DNA from: Apiospora phragmitis
Taxonomy: Eukaryota; Ascomycota; Sordariomycetes; Amphisphaeriales; Apiosporaceae
NCBI GenBank assembly: GCA_038363925.1
Contig: JAQQWL010000011.1
Span: forward strand, 1,798,001-1,862,000
DNA length: 64,000 nt
Reading direction: 5' to 3'
Positions within the stretch are counted from its first letter, which is position 1, and the number at the start of each line of letters is the position of its first letter. The position numbers and the translations under genes are program-made. This document shows, piece after piece, positions 22,637 to 34,694 of the stretch. The notes beneath the pieces are model-generated. The model saw nothing but the letters and a program-made list of their open reading frames with translations. It had not been told where the DNA came from and did no database searches.

Positions 22637-24030
22637 GAAGGGAGCTGGCGGATTGTGAGCGTTTCGTCATATGCACACCTTATCGCGCTGCATCATTGCT
22701 TTACCTATCTTGCGCGCTACACCGCCAAGGCAGAGACAGAGAGTGTGTATGTGTATCTGGTGGAGGCTGTGTAAGTGAGTCGCCAAGGCGCGTCTTTTCT
22801 CTTGCTCATGACGACGACGAAATGATATCAAGCCGCCCAGATATGCAGTGCCAGTAAGAGCAAGTTAAAAATTTACATATAAGCGCATATTGCCTTAGTA
22901 GTTCTCAAATACGATCGTCATCCAGGGACTGACGGGCCGTAGTTTCCGAGCTGAAGAAATCAGAGGAAGAAGCACTGACAGATGTAAATTCCATCCAGTC
23001 GGGGCCACAAGCTATAGTAATTTGGTGGTGATCCAAGTAATGAGGGATATATATCAAAAACCAGATATAGGATTCGCACATGTTTTGGACAGATCTAGAA
23101 CCCATTGGGCCTTCACGGTCCAGACTCCAGCCAGGAGGCGCTGGAGTTGGGACGAGACGAGACGAGGATGTCCATGTCATGCAGCACACACCCATATGTC
23201 GGGCACAGATTAACAGACCCGTGGTACCGGGCCGCCGAATCATTGGTCGCTCACTGTAGGCTTCAAATACGCCTCATTCTGCACGTGGATAACCCTCCCA
23301 CTATCTCAGGTGCATGCTTCCTTTTCCATGATATCGCAAGATTGTTCCTATAGGTGGCTGCGTTCGAATTCCGGCTGCTGCGGTTGGTTAATATCCCCAT
23401 CCTCATGCCAGCCATGCTTCTCTACCTCTCGACGAACGATGAGGGGCTGGGAAAGGAGATGACGGGCGATTGATGAACAATTTCTGACTTGTGCATGTCA
23501 CGTCTTTTTGTCAGTAACTGGTTCCTTCATTTCCTCTGGTGTTCGTCAGCAACTTTGTAGACCGTTCGTTTTGTCAGTCTAGGCGAAACGTTTCACAAAA
23601 CATGGAAACAGCATCTGACAAGCGTGGAGGATAAGATTGTATTTCATTTCTAGTCATGTTCATTCCGTCCTGGTCACGCCGACCTGAGATGGAACCCTCC
23701 TAATCTCCTCTCTAACCCTCATCGTCAATATGACTGCCACCGCATGTTCAACGCCCTGTTGGCGGAACAGGTATAATAATAATAATACAATGACAAATGA
23801 CAGTCTAAACAATGCTTTCCCATGCCAGAATGAAACAAGCGGCAGTATTTCGCTCCCAGTAAATGCTATATCCCATCAGTCGTAAAGAATAAAAAAGCTC
23901 ATTAAAAATGAGGGACAAGAGTTGGGCAGCACTATGAATAACCAAAGATGAACTCCCATAGTCCAAGTTCAAGAAATGTAGGAGCAAAGGTGACAAATAG
24001 CACATGTTCCTCGGTTTGGTCGAGAGTTGC

Positions 24031-25040
24031 TTAGACCAGTAGCCCTTTACGGCTTTGTGGTGACCAGGGCTGGCTCTCGAGATATGGGTCGTTACCTGGC
24101 CGCATGAGGACGGCTTGTATTAAGGCGCGGCCATCGTTCATGCTCACGAAGCTGGGCCATTGCCGAATCGCCTCAGAGTTGCCCCCGACGTCGATTTCGA
24201 AGAAGAAGCGCTCCTCACCGCCAATGGTGCTGATAAGGCTGGGACGGTGCGAGTTTCGGTAAAACGACCGTCGACCATCCGCATCCGCGTCCGCATCCTC
24301 GTTGAGGGTTGTTCCACCACTGTTCTCTTCCGCGGCAGCCCCATCTTCCGCAGCACCCTTCTCGGCTTCAGCAGGCTCCTTGATGGAGGTGCCACGTGTG
24401 CTATAGGCTTGGTGCTTGGCCTTGGCCTTCTTGTACATCTTGTGTAGACAGAGAGAGGCAACATGGCCAAGGCCAGCTACCACCAGGATCGGGGTTCCCA
24501 TTGCGAGTGCCCACATGGGATGCTTCACGTTGCAAAGGGTATGCCAGAGGGCCAGCACGACGCCGCCGATGGCTATCTGGGAGCCAAGCTGCATCATAGT
24601 CCAGGTTGACCAATATAATGACATGAGATCCTCTCCATCGCAGAACTGTAGGGCGAGAAGGCAAAATGTTTCGATGACGACGGTAACGGCAGAAACCAAA
24701 AAGATGAAGATAACGGCCGCCAGGGCGCGCTTCACCTTTTTCCGGAACACATCCATGTCGGCGTCGGGCTTTTCCTTGTACCACATCGTCCTGAGAAGAA
24801 GCTTTGTCAGTATCAGGCATCTCTAGTGGGGATATCGACCGGCTCTAGCAGTGAGAACACACTCGATAAGTGAACATACCATTGGTAAATCCATGACGAA
24901 AGGAACAAGAAGAATATGACGAGACAGAACATAAGCCAATACAGCCCTTCAAAATGGACTCTATCGAGGTGCGAGGCGAACCTAGCGTAGTGGCTACATC
25001 GACCGGGGTCGAAGGATTGAAAACCGCCGTGGCCAGCCAT
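24031..25040 (-). CDS. Four-TM membrane protein of unknown function
   Basis: Two exons: 24880-25040 and 24031-24790 with an 89-nt intron (GTATGT to TCTCAG); 306 residues. Four hydrophobic segments are visible: around 'LYWLMFCLVIFFLFLSSW', 'AAVIFIFLVSAVTVVI', 'IAIGGVVLALW' and 'ILVVAGLGHVASLCL'. A cytosolic-type tail follows, first basic ('KMYKKAKAKH'), then acidic with a 'DADADADG' tract, and ending in a conserved-looking region 'RPSLISTIGGEERFFFEID'. I do not recognise the family. It is not a transporter with known signature motifs. The uninterrupted splice join and codon use support a real gene. Confidence 0.72.
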
Positions 25041-26394
25041 GTTGTTGTCGTTGAGGGGAGGGGTAACCCGTCTAGAGCGAACAATGTAGAGCGGGAGAAG
25101 AATAAAGAGTGGTGTTCACGTTGAGTGCAGGCAGTTCGTTAGGAAACCGTTTGGTCTTTGCTGTTGGGTCGACACCTTCTAGAACGTTGAATACAGACCT
25201 AGAAACAACTTCTCTGGAACGAATGTGGGACATGGGCTCATGTATATAGTACTAGAGAGGACAGCAAACCTGGGGTGAGACCTGTCCTCCCAGCGATGAA
25301 GACGAAGTACTCCGTCCATGTCGTTCACCGGGGGCGTCCTTGGCGTGGTGGAGGCGAAGGCCGTATCTTCAGAAAACAGCTACCAGGTCCCTTGGTTGAG
25401 TGAAACCTTGTAGTGGGTATCCTGCTCACTCATCAAACGGACTGCTGAGCGAGAGGAAGGAGGCAGGTCGAAGGGCCAGAAGGGGCCCAAGGACGCCGGT
25501 GGCTTGCCCGGACCAAACGCCCAGGCGCTCCGAGCTGCCAAGTGGATAGCCGCATCTGATGGTGTTGGCGGCAGGTGGTGGACAAGGGACAAGGGTAGAT
25601 TAAGTTCGGATTACCGACTGTGTGACATTATCCCCTTTCAGACTTGACATGTCGTTGCTTGGCGGCTGAGGATGAGTGGGACAACGTTGCTGATCCTTGC
25701 CTTGGCGTAGATGGGATGCCGTCGCCAGTCAGCCAGTCGTAGTATGCAAGAGGCGCCAAGAGAAGCGCCAAGAGATCTCTACCCAACTCCTATCGAAGTA
25801 GCATTGCATCTTTCTTCCTGGGAGGCCCTGGCTTGCCCGATTGCATCCCGGTGGATCCCCATGATCCTAGTGACGATGCTTACACTTAGACGTGACTTCC
25901 AGATACGTCACTCGCCTAATGCAGGCCAATCACGTCCGTCGAAGGTATAACATTGAAACCGACAAACCCATCAATGTGGCTAGACACCAGATGCCAAACA
26001 TCTACTGACTAGGAAGATAGCGGGAAGTCGCTACACTCAGGCAGGTCAGCATATCAACAACTGTATTGGGTGCTGAGTAAACCCACAGGTAAGAGTATTA
26101 TAGGCTATAATGGCATATTCTTCATGATCACAATCAAGTCAGAAATAGTACCTGATGTAGGGACCTAACATAGCTTTAGCTACCTACACAGCAAATAGCA
26201 ACTCGTGAGGCAATATCCCGATTGGCCCGAACTGGACCGGACTAGGCTTGACTCAGCCACGGCTCGATTCGACTCAACTCGACTCATACTCTGCTAACTT
26301 CAGGTGAGTGGAACTAGGACCTGGATAAGCGCCCTTTAAGCCTCGGGGTTTTCTTCTTGTTTATCTTCCTTTTCCGCTTCGGGACCCGACCGAG
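25041..26394. other. Intergenic interval
   Basis: About 1.35 kb, promoter side of the four-TM gene and 3' side of the mitochondrial gene. A loose repetition of GACTC/GACTCGA words occurs at about 26248-26286. No gene is seen. Confidence 0.5.
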
Positions 26395-27759
26395 TTACTC
26401 CATTCCTTCCATTAACTCGGTCCTGTCGAGAACCATGCCCTTTTGCCCAATATACTCACGGAGGGATTCCCACTCAGTACCCTCCTCTTCACCTTGACGC
26501 CATTGCTCTTGAAACCCCCATGCACAGGCCACCCTGTCCAGCGCCGCCCTCTCCTCTTCCCTGACCCAGCGCATGCGCAGGGGGATTCCCGGGGCCCACG
26601 TGACGCGCCTCATTTGGTCGTTAGCAGTAGCCACAGCTACCACTCCAATGGAGACAGTGAAACCGACGTAGGCCAGAATGCCAGTAAAGGCTACTTTGGT
26701 GGCCATGGCTGGGTCCATGGCATTCTGTAAGATGGAGAAGTTGGACGCCAAGCCATATGCTGCGAGGGGCGTTGCGGCCAGCGCAGTACATGGGACCAGG
26801 GCCTTTTGAAGCAACTTGGCCCGGATAAAAGCTGGGGTAGTGTAGCTATTTTCAATAATGCCCACTGCGGCATCCAGATTTTTGGCCTCCACCGCTGTGT
26901 CAAGCGCTGTTTCGATTACCTCGGAGTCTATGGCATTGGCGGCCTTGTTGGGGTTCTGCTTCGCGTAGCTGACGGAGCCAGAGGCCTCGCTTGGCACAGG
27001 TTTAGAAACGTAGAGTTGGAAAATCTTGGGTAAGGTCTCAGGTCTGCCCAGGACAGCCTGAACTTCGACATACTGCCGTAGTAGACTTGGCGTAATGAAA
27101 ACGGTTGGGTGAGCCACAATCGCATATGCCGCATCCGATATCTTGTCGATCATCTGCCTAACTTGTGTGGAGATGTTTCCGTCTATCGCGCCTGTATTGG
27201 AGGAGCGGGAGGACGGCACCGGCGCGCCCGACTTGCTCTCGTTTCCCTCGAGCGAGAGCAGGTTGGCGGCAGTCGAGTCCAACTCATTCACCATGTGATT
27301 AATCTGGGGCTGAACCGATTCGTCCGTGATGTAGTCTGCCACGACGCGGCAAGCTTGCAAGGCCGCACTTACGTCGGCCTCGGGGGGTATTCTGTTGTCG
27401 TGCCCAGTAACCTTGGTTTTGCTGTTCTCCAGATACGCCATCATATCGGTGAGGGATGACAGCTCCGCTCTCGACGCACGAGGATTCGATGGCGTCCCTC
27501 TGCCGCCAAGGCGAGCAGAGTTTGCATTTGACTCAGACGCGACGGCCGCGTTGCTGCCCTTGGGGCTCTTGGTGACGGCCGAAGCTTGCCATGACGAATT
27601 GGCTGGTGTGCTCGTCTTCGTCGCGACGCCGCGGCTGGCTCCAAGCAGAATTCCCCGGGACTTGAGGGGATTGGGCGCAGTGAAGGCAGTCCTGGTTGGT
27701 CTCATGCGACGAATTGCTACAGCATCGCATAGCTGGCAAATTCGGAGGGGTCGAGGCAT
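26395..27759 (-). CDS. Putative mitochondrial inner-membrane protein
   Basis: A single exon of 454 residues from the ATG at 27757-27759; the frame is open further upstream but the extra 103 residues lack protein character. The N-terminus 'MPRPLRICQLCDAVAIRRMR' and the following Arg/Ser/Thr-rich 60 residues without acidic residues look like a mitochondrial presequence. The middle is helical ('QVRQMIDKISDAAYAIVAHP', 'LLRQYVEVQAVLGRPETL'), which is reminiscent of helical-repeat organellar factors. Two hydrophobic segments ('LAATPLAAYGLAS' and 'GILAYVGFTVSIGVVAVA') precede a charged C-terminal domain 'WAPGIPLRMRWVREEERAAL'. It looks like a conserved fungal mitochondrial protein but I cannot name it. 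Confidence 0.68.
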   Translation of the reverse strand: MPRPLRICQLCDAVAIRRMRPTRTAFTAPNPLKSRGILLGASRGVATKTSTPANSSWQASAVTKSPKGSNAAVASESNANSARLGGRGTPSNPRASRAELSSLTDMMAYLENSKTKVTGHDNRIPPEADVSAALQACRVVADYITDESVQPQINHMVNELDSTAANLLSLEGNESKSGAPVPSSRSSNTGAIDGNISTQVRQMIDKISDAAYAIVAHPTVFITPSLLRQYVEVQAVLGRPETLPKIFQLYVSKPVPSEASGSVSYAKQNPNKAANAIDSEVIETALDTAVEAKNLDAAVGIIENSYTTPAFIRAKLLQKALVPCTALAATPLAAYGLASNFSILQNAMDPAMATKVAFTGILAYVGFTVSIGVVAVATANDQMRRVTWAPGIPLRMRWVREEERAALDRVACAWGFQEQWRQGEEEGTEWESLREYIGQKGMVLDRTELMEGME

Positions 27760-29709
27760 TGTTCTCTCTCTTTCTCGGGGGCAGGACGTCCTGCAAACGC
27801 TTGGCTCGGGCTTTGCGCGGTCACATGGGTGGGCAAGTTGCGATAACGGATGGGTGCCGGGTCGAGTGGTTACTGAATGGCACCAGACTTGAAGCTTGAC
27901 GTTGGTATCGCCGGCATTAGATTGGTGCTTGGAGAAGCGCCGCGAGTGGATCGACGTCTTTCTTTTTGCTCCAAATTTCGTGTCCCACCAGACCAGCCCA
28001 CCCAACATTAGCGTAGCTAGATCGCCCAATATTTGATTTATCCTGTCATGAGCAGGGGTTACAGCCAATGGTTTAACAACACGCTCTCTACGGAGTATAC
28101 TTACAGTAATCTTCTTCTATATATCACTGCTTGTTAATCAAATGGTAATTCATCTGTTTAATAAGTAAAGCAGGAGGAAACCCCCATCATCAGCCTTCTG
28201 GTCAGACACTAGTGACTTTCAGAGACTCTTAGGTAATTCGGTACTTTCAACAGCACTTGATAAAGAGAGCATCCCGTTTGAGTGTGCCCTTCCTCTCTAG
28301 ACTCAAAAGCAAATATCAGGTAAATTGCCAAGTTCGGGCCAAGCCCGCAGGACATCAGTAGCGGTCATCTCGATCACTCCTGTCTTGGGCACAAACTGAT
28401 AAACCTAGTACGGCGGCTGAGTCTTGGTGCTCTCTTGGCGCAAACCACGTCGTCTCCCGATCATCTGGAGTATCTGATCAAGGAAACAACTTTTGAGTTC
28501 GGACTGGATCAACACCGAACCCGACAGAATACAGATTTTGCAATGCGTAGATCTGCTCGTCACTTAAATGACGTGAAACGAACATTGGTGTCTGGATGTG
28601 TCTCACACGGATGGCCACCTAGAGCCAATCCTCGCTCCATGTGTTATCGTTTAGTCCTATTCTTAGTGATTCACTTCGTCACTCTGCGCATTGACATCAC
28701 GCCGAAAACGCATACATAAAAGGAGAGAGGATCTGGGGGAAACGCCCCACAGGTTGATCGTACCCATCCATGCCTGCTGGCAACATGGGGCACCGTGGCA
28801 GGTAAGACGAGGATAACCATAGACCTTGAAGGAATGCCCAGAGCAATGTTCAGGTCGAACCTGCACAGCTACTTCTTGTTAGTAGGATACCCCAGCCTCC
28901 AGGCCGCTAGGTGTCACTGTTCCATAACTGTGAAGGCATTACAATGTTTGACCCAGGCAGATCGAAACCATGTAACAAGATGCACCTGGCGAGACCGTGA
29001 GAGAGCTGACTATAAACGAGATTGTCTCGAATGACATTCATGTAGTAGACCGAGAAATTTAACAGCCACATTGATATAATCTAGGGCATCCCTCGTCCAG
29101 TCCCTCGTCCCCTGCACTTGCAAGTTGGAGCCCAGTCTGCCGGCGCTATCCACCACGGACCCAGTGAATTGACGGGGCCCGGATCAGCGCCCAACTGGAG
29201 CATTAGGCGCATGTACTCAAGTACTCACTCACTGCCCTTGCCAAATCAGCTTCGAGGTGCACAGCCGCATTGTACAGCCCAGCATAACGCGTAAGTACAT
29301 GTACGTAAGAGTAAGGCTGGCGGCTGGACTGGCCAGGCTGCAGCTCGCAGACCATCCCACCGCAACGTCAGGCTTCTATTTGCTGGATGACGGATGTGTA
29401 CCAGTTTTGTTGATCTGCAGTCTCTCTTCTCACTTACCAACATACGCTATTACATTACAGACAGTCCATATCGTAGTCTCGTTAATTCACTCTTGTCCCC
29501 TTTTTTTTTCTATTCCATTCATTGACTTGACTCCACTCGTTTTGGCAATTTCTCGCTAGCCAGAATAACCCGTACGACCCGTATCAGTACACCAACTCGG
29601 AAAAGCCGCCTGCGCGGCACTGGCAACGCACCCTTTCTGCGACAAAACTCGCCCGAATCCCCCGGTAGAGACGCTCATTAGAGACAAATAAAGAAACAAC
29701 ATCGCCGAA
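27760..29709. other. Divergent intergenic interval, mitochondrial protein / verprolin
   Basis: About 1.95 kb between two divergent starts. Short frames (28435-28719, 29257-29559 and others) have no domain. A pyrimidine-rich tract near 29500-29515 lies in the probable verprolin 5' UTR. No RNA gene was recognised. Confidence 0.5.
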
Positions 29710-31053
29710 ATGCCTCCACCCCCGCCGCCGCCGCCGCCGCCGCCAGGCGCAGGAGGTCCTCCGCCTCCGCCTCCTCCATCGGGAGGTTTCAAGCCACCAA
29801 AGACCGGCGCTGGCCGAGTACGCTGCCCAACACATACATCTCCAGGACTACAAGACGAGAGAGCTGGCTTGGCTGACTGTTTCATATATATATAGGGCGC
29901 TCTGCTCACCGACATCACGAAAGGGAGGGCTCTCAAGAAAGCCGTTACGAACGACCGATCGGCACCCATAGTAGCAAAACCGGCAGGAGGCGGCGCTGCT
30001 CCTCCCGTCGGAGGCGCACCTCCAGTACCGGGTCTTGGTGCTCCGCCGGTGCCGGGCGCCAACAGGCTGAGGAGCAACAGTGATCATGGTGGCCAAAATG
30101 CCGCAGCTGCCGCGCCCGTCGACCCGGCACCGCAGCTGGGCGGCTTGTTCGCAGGGGGTATGCCCAAACTGAAGAAACGGGGTGGAGTAGACACAGGAGG
30201 TAAGCTCGAGTCCTTGTCGAAGCCTACCGCGGATGCTTGCAACAACTAACTAATCACTACGTGCAGCGGATTCAGGTGCCTCATATCTCTCGGACACCGA
30301 GTCATCATCGAGTAGATCATCTGCCCCCAAACCGCCCTCGGCGCCGAGGCCCCCGCCAGGCGCTGCGCCAGCTTTACCAGGGCGTACAATTCCCACGGTT
30401 CCGTCGATTGCGAGCCTCCGGAAGACACCCAGCACTACACCACGGCCCAATTCATCAGCGTCCATGAAAGGACCTCCGCCGCCGATCGGCAAGAAACCGC
30501 CGCCGCTGCCGAGCTCGCGCAAGCCTTCCACCGCGCCCCGAGTCCCTCCGCCCCCGGGGTCCTCGGCACCATCACTACCACCCGCACCGCCGCCGCCCCC
30601 TCCATCGTCGGCTCCGAGACCTCCCCCGCGGCACCAGCCGGCAATGCTCCGTCACCAAACATTGCCCTGCAAGCGGCCCTGCAAGCCGGGCGCTCATCAT
30701 CACCGTCAGGGGCTCCGCCCACACCTCCACCCCCACCACCGTCCTCGGCCCCTCCGAGCCGGTCACGCGCGCCCTCAAACCTGCGGACGTCGCTACTCGA
30801 CCCCTCGGCCTACACGCTCTCGCACAACGGCAACAAGAGCCCGTCGCCCACGCGGTCCAACACGACGGGCGGCACGGGCGGCAGCGGGACCGCCAGCGCC
30901 CGCGGGCAGGGCGAGCGCATCATCATCACCGACAACCGTTGGAGGTTCGTCGACGAGGCCACGCTGCCCAAGCCGCGGCCGTTCCAGGGCGGCGCCAAGA
31001 AGTACCGCGCCGGGCGCGGCAGCAGCGTCCCGTTGGATCTCAGTGTGCTCTAG
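29710..31053 (+). CDS. VRP1: Verprolin / WIP-family actin regulator (one frame break)
   Basis: Three exons: 29710-29817, 29896-30199 and 30267-31053; 399 residues after one base correction. The protein opens with a poly-Pro run, then a WH2 actin-binding motif ('GALLTDITKGRALKKAVT', 'NDRSAP') that begins at the first splice junction. Repeated proline-rich SH3/profilin sites follow ('KGPPPPIGKKPPPLP'). The C-terminus 'NRWRFVDEATLPKPRPFQG' is the WASP/Las17-binding motif of the family. Verprolin links Las17 to actin patches in endocytosis and polar growth. The frame breaks in the C run 30623-30627, where one more C carries 'SAPRPPP' into 'AAPAGNAPSPNIALQAAL'. Both halves are clearly the same gene. 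Confidence 0.9.
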
Positions 31054-31654
31054 GCGGGTGGCAATCGCGATCAACACGGAAACGCCGCTGCGGAGATGAA
31101 GTCGAGGAAGCGAGGCCAGACCGAGGGTTCGGGCCTGAATTTCTGGAGAAGGGGAACCAAGGCGAAGAAAAGTTAGGGAAGAGGAGGAAGCCTATGGCCA
31201 AAATTGCGGCCCAGGTGATATGCCCGAGCTGGACGAAGAAGGTTGGTTTGTTTCGGTAGTTAGAACTCCCCACGACATTGGACTGCTACTCCACGGACGC
31301 TCCGATGCTGGCGTTGTGTGGAGACTGGTCAAAGACTCAGCAACGGAGATGGGTAAGCGGAGCATTGAGTGGGTTGGAATTGTATATAGTTATATGAGAT
31401 CAATGAGAATAAATATGATACTATAGCTATCCCAGTCAGCGCGCTGGTAACATTCACGGACAATGTCGATTTGGACAGGTAGCAAGTCACCACTGGGGGG
31501 AGTCTGTCAAGTTATGGCTGTCAATATCTACTTGATGCGCATGGCTATCTGACTGGGCGCGCAAGGTATGTATCTGATGTATGAAATCCACCGCGAGTTC
31601 CAACGAAGCATGTACGCAATCATCAATACCACGGAACCAGATTCCGGTTCATTC
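31054..31654. other. Convergent 3' interval
   Basis: About 0.6 kb between the ends of verprolin and the 934-residue gene. It should hold both 3' UTRs. Nothing else is seen. Confidence 0.6.
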
Positions 31655-34600
31655 TCACCAAAAGCTGTGTTGGGTAGCATCTAGCCGGCCCTCTCGCTCC
31701 CCCACCTCAGCAGTGCTGAAGGGAGGCCTTCCATGCGGCTCGGTCTTCTGTTGGTTGTCGCACCAATAGCCGATGCTGTCCATTTGCTTCACCAGATCGG
31801 TGGCTGACGAGACCAGATCCTTGAAGACCTCAGCTTCCTTCAGGCCCTTCCCAGTCCACTCCGTTTCCTCGGCAAACTCGAGGGTCTTGTTCTCGGCAAA
31901 AGCTCGCTTTGCCTTTGTTGACTGGATAGAAGCCTCGTAGAAGACGGGGAATATACCAAGGCTCGGAACTGGGTCACCCTCTTCCGCGACGAGATGGTTT
32001 GCCTTGTCCTTGCAGTACTCCACCCTGTGATTCATATCTACCACTTGGGTGATCTCCAGTTCACATTGGTGTTTGTTGCTGGAATAAACCGCTGCGCATC
32101 GAATTCGAACCGATCGAACATTGGCATGCCAGTCTCCGTGGTTGATGAATGATAGCCACGGAACACCAGTGCCATTGGTCCTGTGAACTAATGATTAGCG
32201 ACATTCAGTACCAGTCTCCATGACAAGACTTACTTGACCGTCAATGAGTCTACCAGCTCCTGGGCGAAAGATTTGCAGTCTTCCGTCAAGTACGGGGCGG
32301 TATCAACGGTGAATTGGATGTCAAATGTTCGGCTCAGGCAATGCATGAAGACACCACCTTTACTCCCCTCCTTTATGTCAGGGCGAATACGGAACGAAAA
32401 ATCCCCGGAGTCGACGTCAACAATGAAGCAGGACCTGGACTTCTTATCCGGTGTTGATGTTTGGCATCTGAACTCGTATATAACGGACTTTCGTGACAAC
32501 ATCCACACAGGAGACGAAGCATCACCTGGCTCTCGCAGGTCCGCCATGTAATTCATGTCTCCTCCAGATAAGCTGATTATTCTGGTGAAAAGAAGAGCTT
32601 TGCTGTTTGAGTGGCACCCCAGGATCTTCTCTATCTCCTCAGGAGTTTTGTGTCGTGGGGGTCCCAGGCCACAGTCTGGCAAGCTGATATCTGCAGGATT
32701 CAGCTTGGTGAAGACGAAGCGACCCAACTCAGCCTTCAGTGAGACGGCACCTTGGAACATCCTCAGGGGCTCCAAGATCTCCACCAGCCTGTTAGAGACC
32801 TTTCCAATCACTTCCGGGCTAGGGTCCGGTCTCTGAGCAGTAGAACTCTGGGTCTGGCGGTTCTGTGATTTCTTCGATGGTGCCCGTTGCTCCATTGTAA
32901 CATGGAACTCTCTGGACTGTTGCTCACCAACGACGATCCGCGGCGAAGGCAATAGGGGCTGCATCGACCACGATACCAGCGCAGCCGTGCTGTCTTTCTC
33001 GGGCGAAAAACTGACAAGGTTCTCATCACCGCCATGCGAGCGACGCAAACTTGGTTCTTCTGGCCCAGCGCATTTCGGTGTACGTGCTGGGCTATCGAGG
33101 AGGTCTCGAGGGGGCGCTTTCTTCTGCAAGCTGCTTGCATTGGTGGTCTCGGGGCTTGCGGTCATTGAACTAGACGCGGCGAATGGGTCGATCTCACGAA
33201 CATCACCCCACTTCGCCTCCCTTTGTACATTCGGATCTTGCGATAGTTGCAATGGGTTGTTCGTTGGCATTGGGAAGTCCTCGTCCTTACCGTTCTCAAG
33301 AGCTGTTCTCTTTGCCCACTGGACAACATTGGGGGCAACTTGTGGGTTGACGCTAGAAAAGTCGGCCACGACAGCACTCGATGGCTGAGAATGAGAAGCT
33401 GAAGAATCGGCATCAACCCAGGTACTGATCTTGGCCGAGTATCTGTATCCCTTAAAGGGTGTGAAGGCTGAAGCGGCCTTGCTCTTCTCGAAAGCAGGGG
33501 CGATGTCAGGATGTGGCGTTGACCGATACCCTTTCGAGGCATAGTCATAGAGCGCTTTACTCACAACGCTTCCGTTGGAGAATACCGTGCCATATGTCGA
33601 CTGTCCTTTTTTAAGGACGCATCTTGTACGATCTAGAAAGATTGTCGTCAGCAGGCCCTCGTTGAGATGGGCTATGTAGCGCGTCTCAGCCCTGTAGGCC
33701 CCCTCTCTGCCTGCGTGAAGTACATGCCGACCCGGCGCATCTGAAGTTGAGGACAAGCCCTGAAACAAGGTTAATCTTCCATTTACCACATTTTTGTTCA
33801 GCTCTGCAACTCACGTAATATTTCGACAATCTGTCCATCTTCTTTTTGGCGACTTCAACGGCATACTCAGTCATCCCGCCAATCCGGAGAGATTTGCCGT
33901 CCATGCCGACAAGCACGGTACATCCGGACGTCTTCTGAAGCTCGTCTAGGAGTCGCTTCGTTGGCAAGAGATGGACAATAGTCACACCAGCGTTGATATG
34001 TTCAGTGGGCATCTTCCAAGTGTCTTGGTGTTCCATCTCCATGAGCTCTCGGGGATACGCAAACTTCTCATATGCTTTCCGCTCATCTTCGCCAAGCGTC
34101 TCCGTTCTCCAGTCGGTGACATGCTGGATCTTGTCGCTAGATTTCCCCTGGGCCGTGTTAGCTGAGAAGAGCGACTAGTGTGGGTTGGACAGACTCACGC
34201 CAAATACGCCATATCTTTCCGGCGCGGAGACTCTTTCAATCTCCGGCTGCACGATACGGTCCAAGATATCTCGTACGGCAGTCATAAGGTCGGACCCTTC
34301 GTCCAAAGTTGATCTGACTCGGAAACAGCCCAGCGTGGCATCCCACGTGATTTCCGACTTCTACATTTGCAGTCAGTACAGAGGCGTGGGTTTCGAATGG
34401 GTCGTTGAAGGCTGCTTGGCTTGGGCAGTGACTCACCAGGGAATATTTGCTGAATTCGGAGAAGAACTCTTGGAGACCATCGGGGCGGAGGATCCAATTG
34501 CTTGAGAGCAGGAATCCATGGTATTCTTGACCACTGCCGGCTACACTGTTCGACTCTGCTTGCGAGGTTCCACGACGACCAATCCCTTCTGAGACTGTGA

Positions 34601-34694
34601 GGTTCTGGGCTGTCCACTCATCGTAGTACCTTTTCATGGTACGGTGGGCAATGGCACTGGGCGCGACCGACGGCGTGTCAGTAAAGTCCGACAT
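31655..34694 (-). CDS. Uncharacterised 934-residue protein with KH-like segment
   Basis: Five exons: 34437-34694, 34199-34360, 33815-34147, 32234-33759 and 31655-32180, all with GT-AG borders and matching phases, with no frame break. Residues near 200-260 ('GVTIVHLLPTKRLLDELQK', 'SGCTVLVGMDGKSLRIGG', 'EYAVEVAKKKMDRLSKYY') look like a KH-type RNA-binding fold, with a G-x-x-G-like 'GMDGKS' loop. An earlier segment 'AVRDILDRIVQPEIERVS' could be a second, degenerate one. A Ser/Pro-rich, probably disordered middle follows, then a globular C-terminal region ('FVFTKLNPADISLPDCGLG', 'CSFIVDVD'-like beta-rich, 'GTGVPWLSFINHGDWHANVR') and a helical tail. I do not recognise a named family; similar architecture is known only from fungal hypothetical proteins. 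An RNA-related role is a guess from the KH-like part. Confidence 0.72.

Larger units (their letters stand above)
20708..24030. other. Long gene-poor interval with AT-rich relic
   Basis: About 3.3 kb between convergent gene ends. It contains the AT-rich block described separately, TC and GA simple tracts, and a 192-codon open frame at 22016-22594 that overlaps the TC tract and lacks any domain. No functional gene is supported. Confidence 0.6.

Noticed and set aside
26248..26286. Loose GACTC/GACTCGA repetition
   Set aside because: Too short and irregular to call a repeat array.
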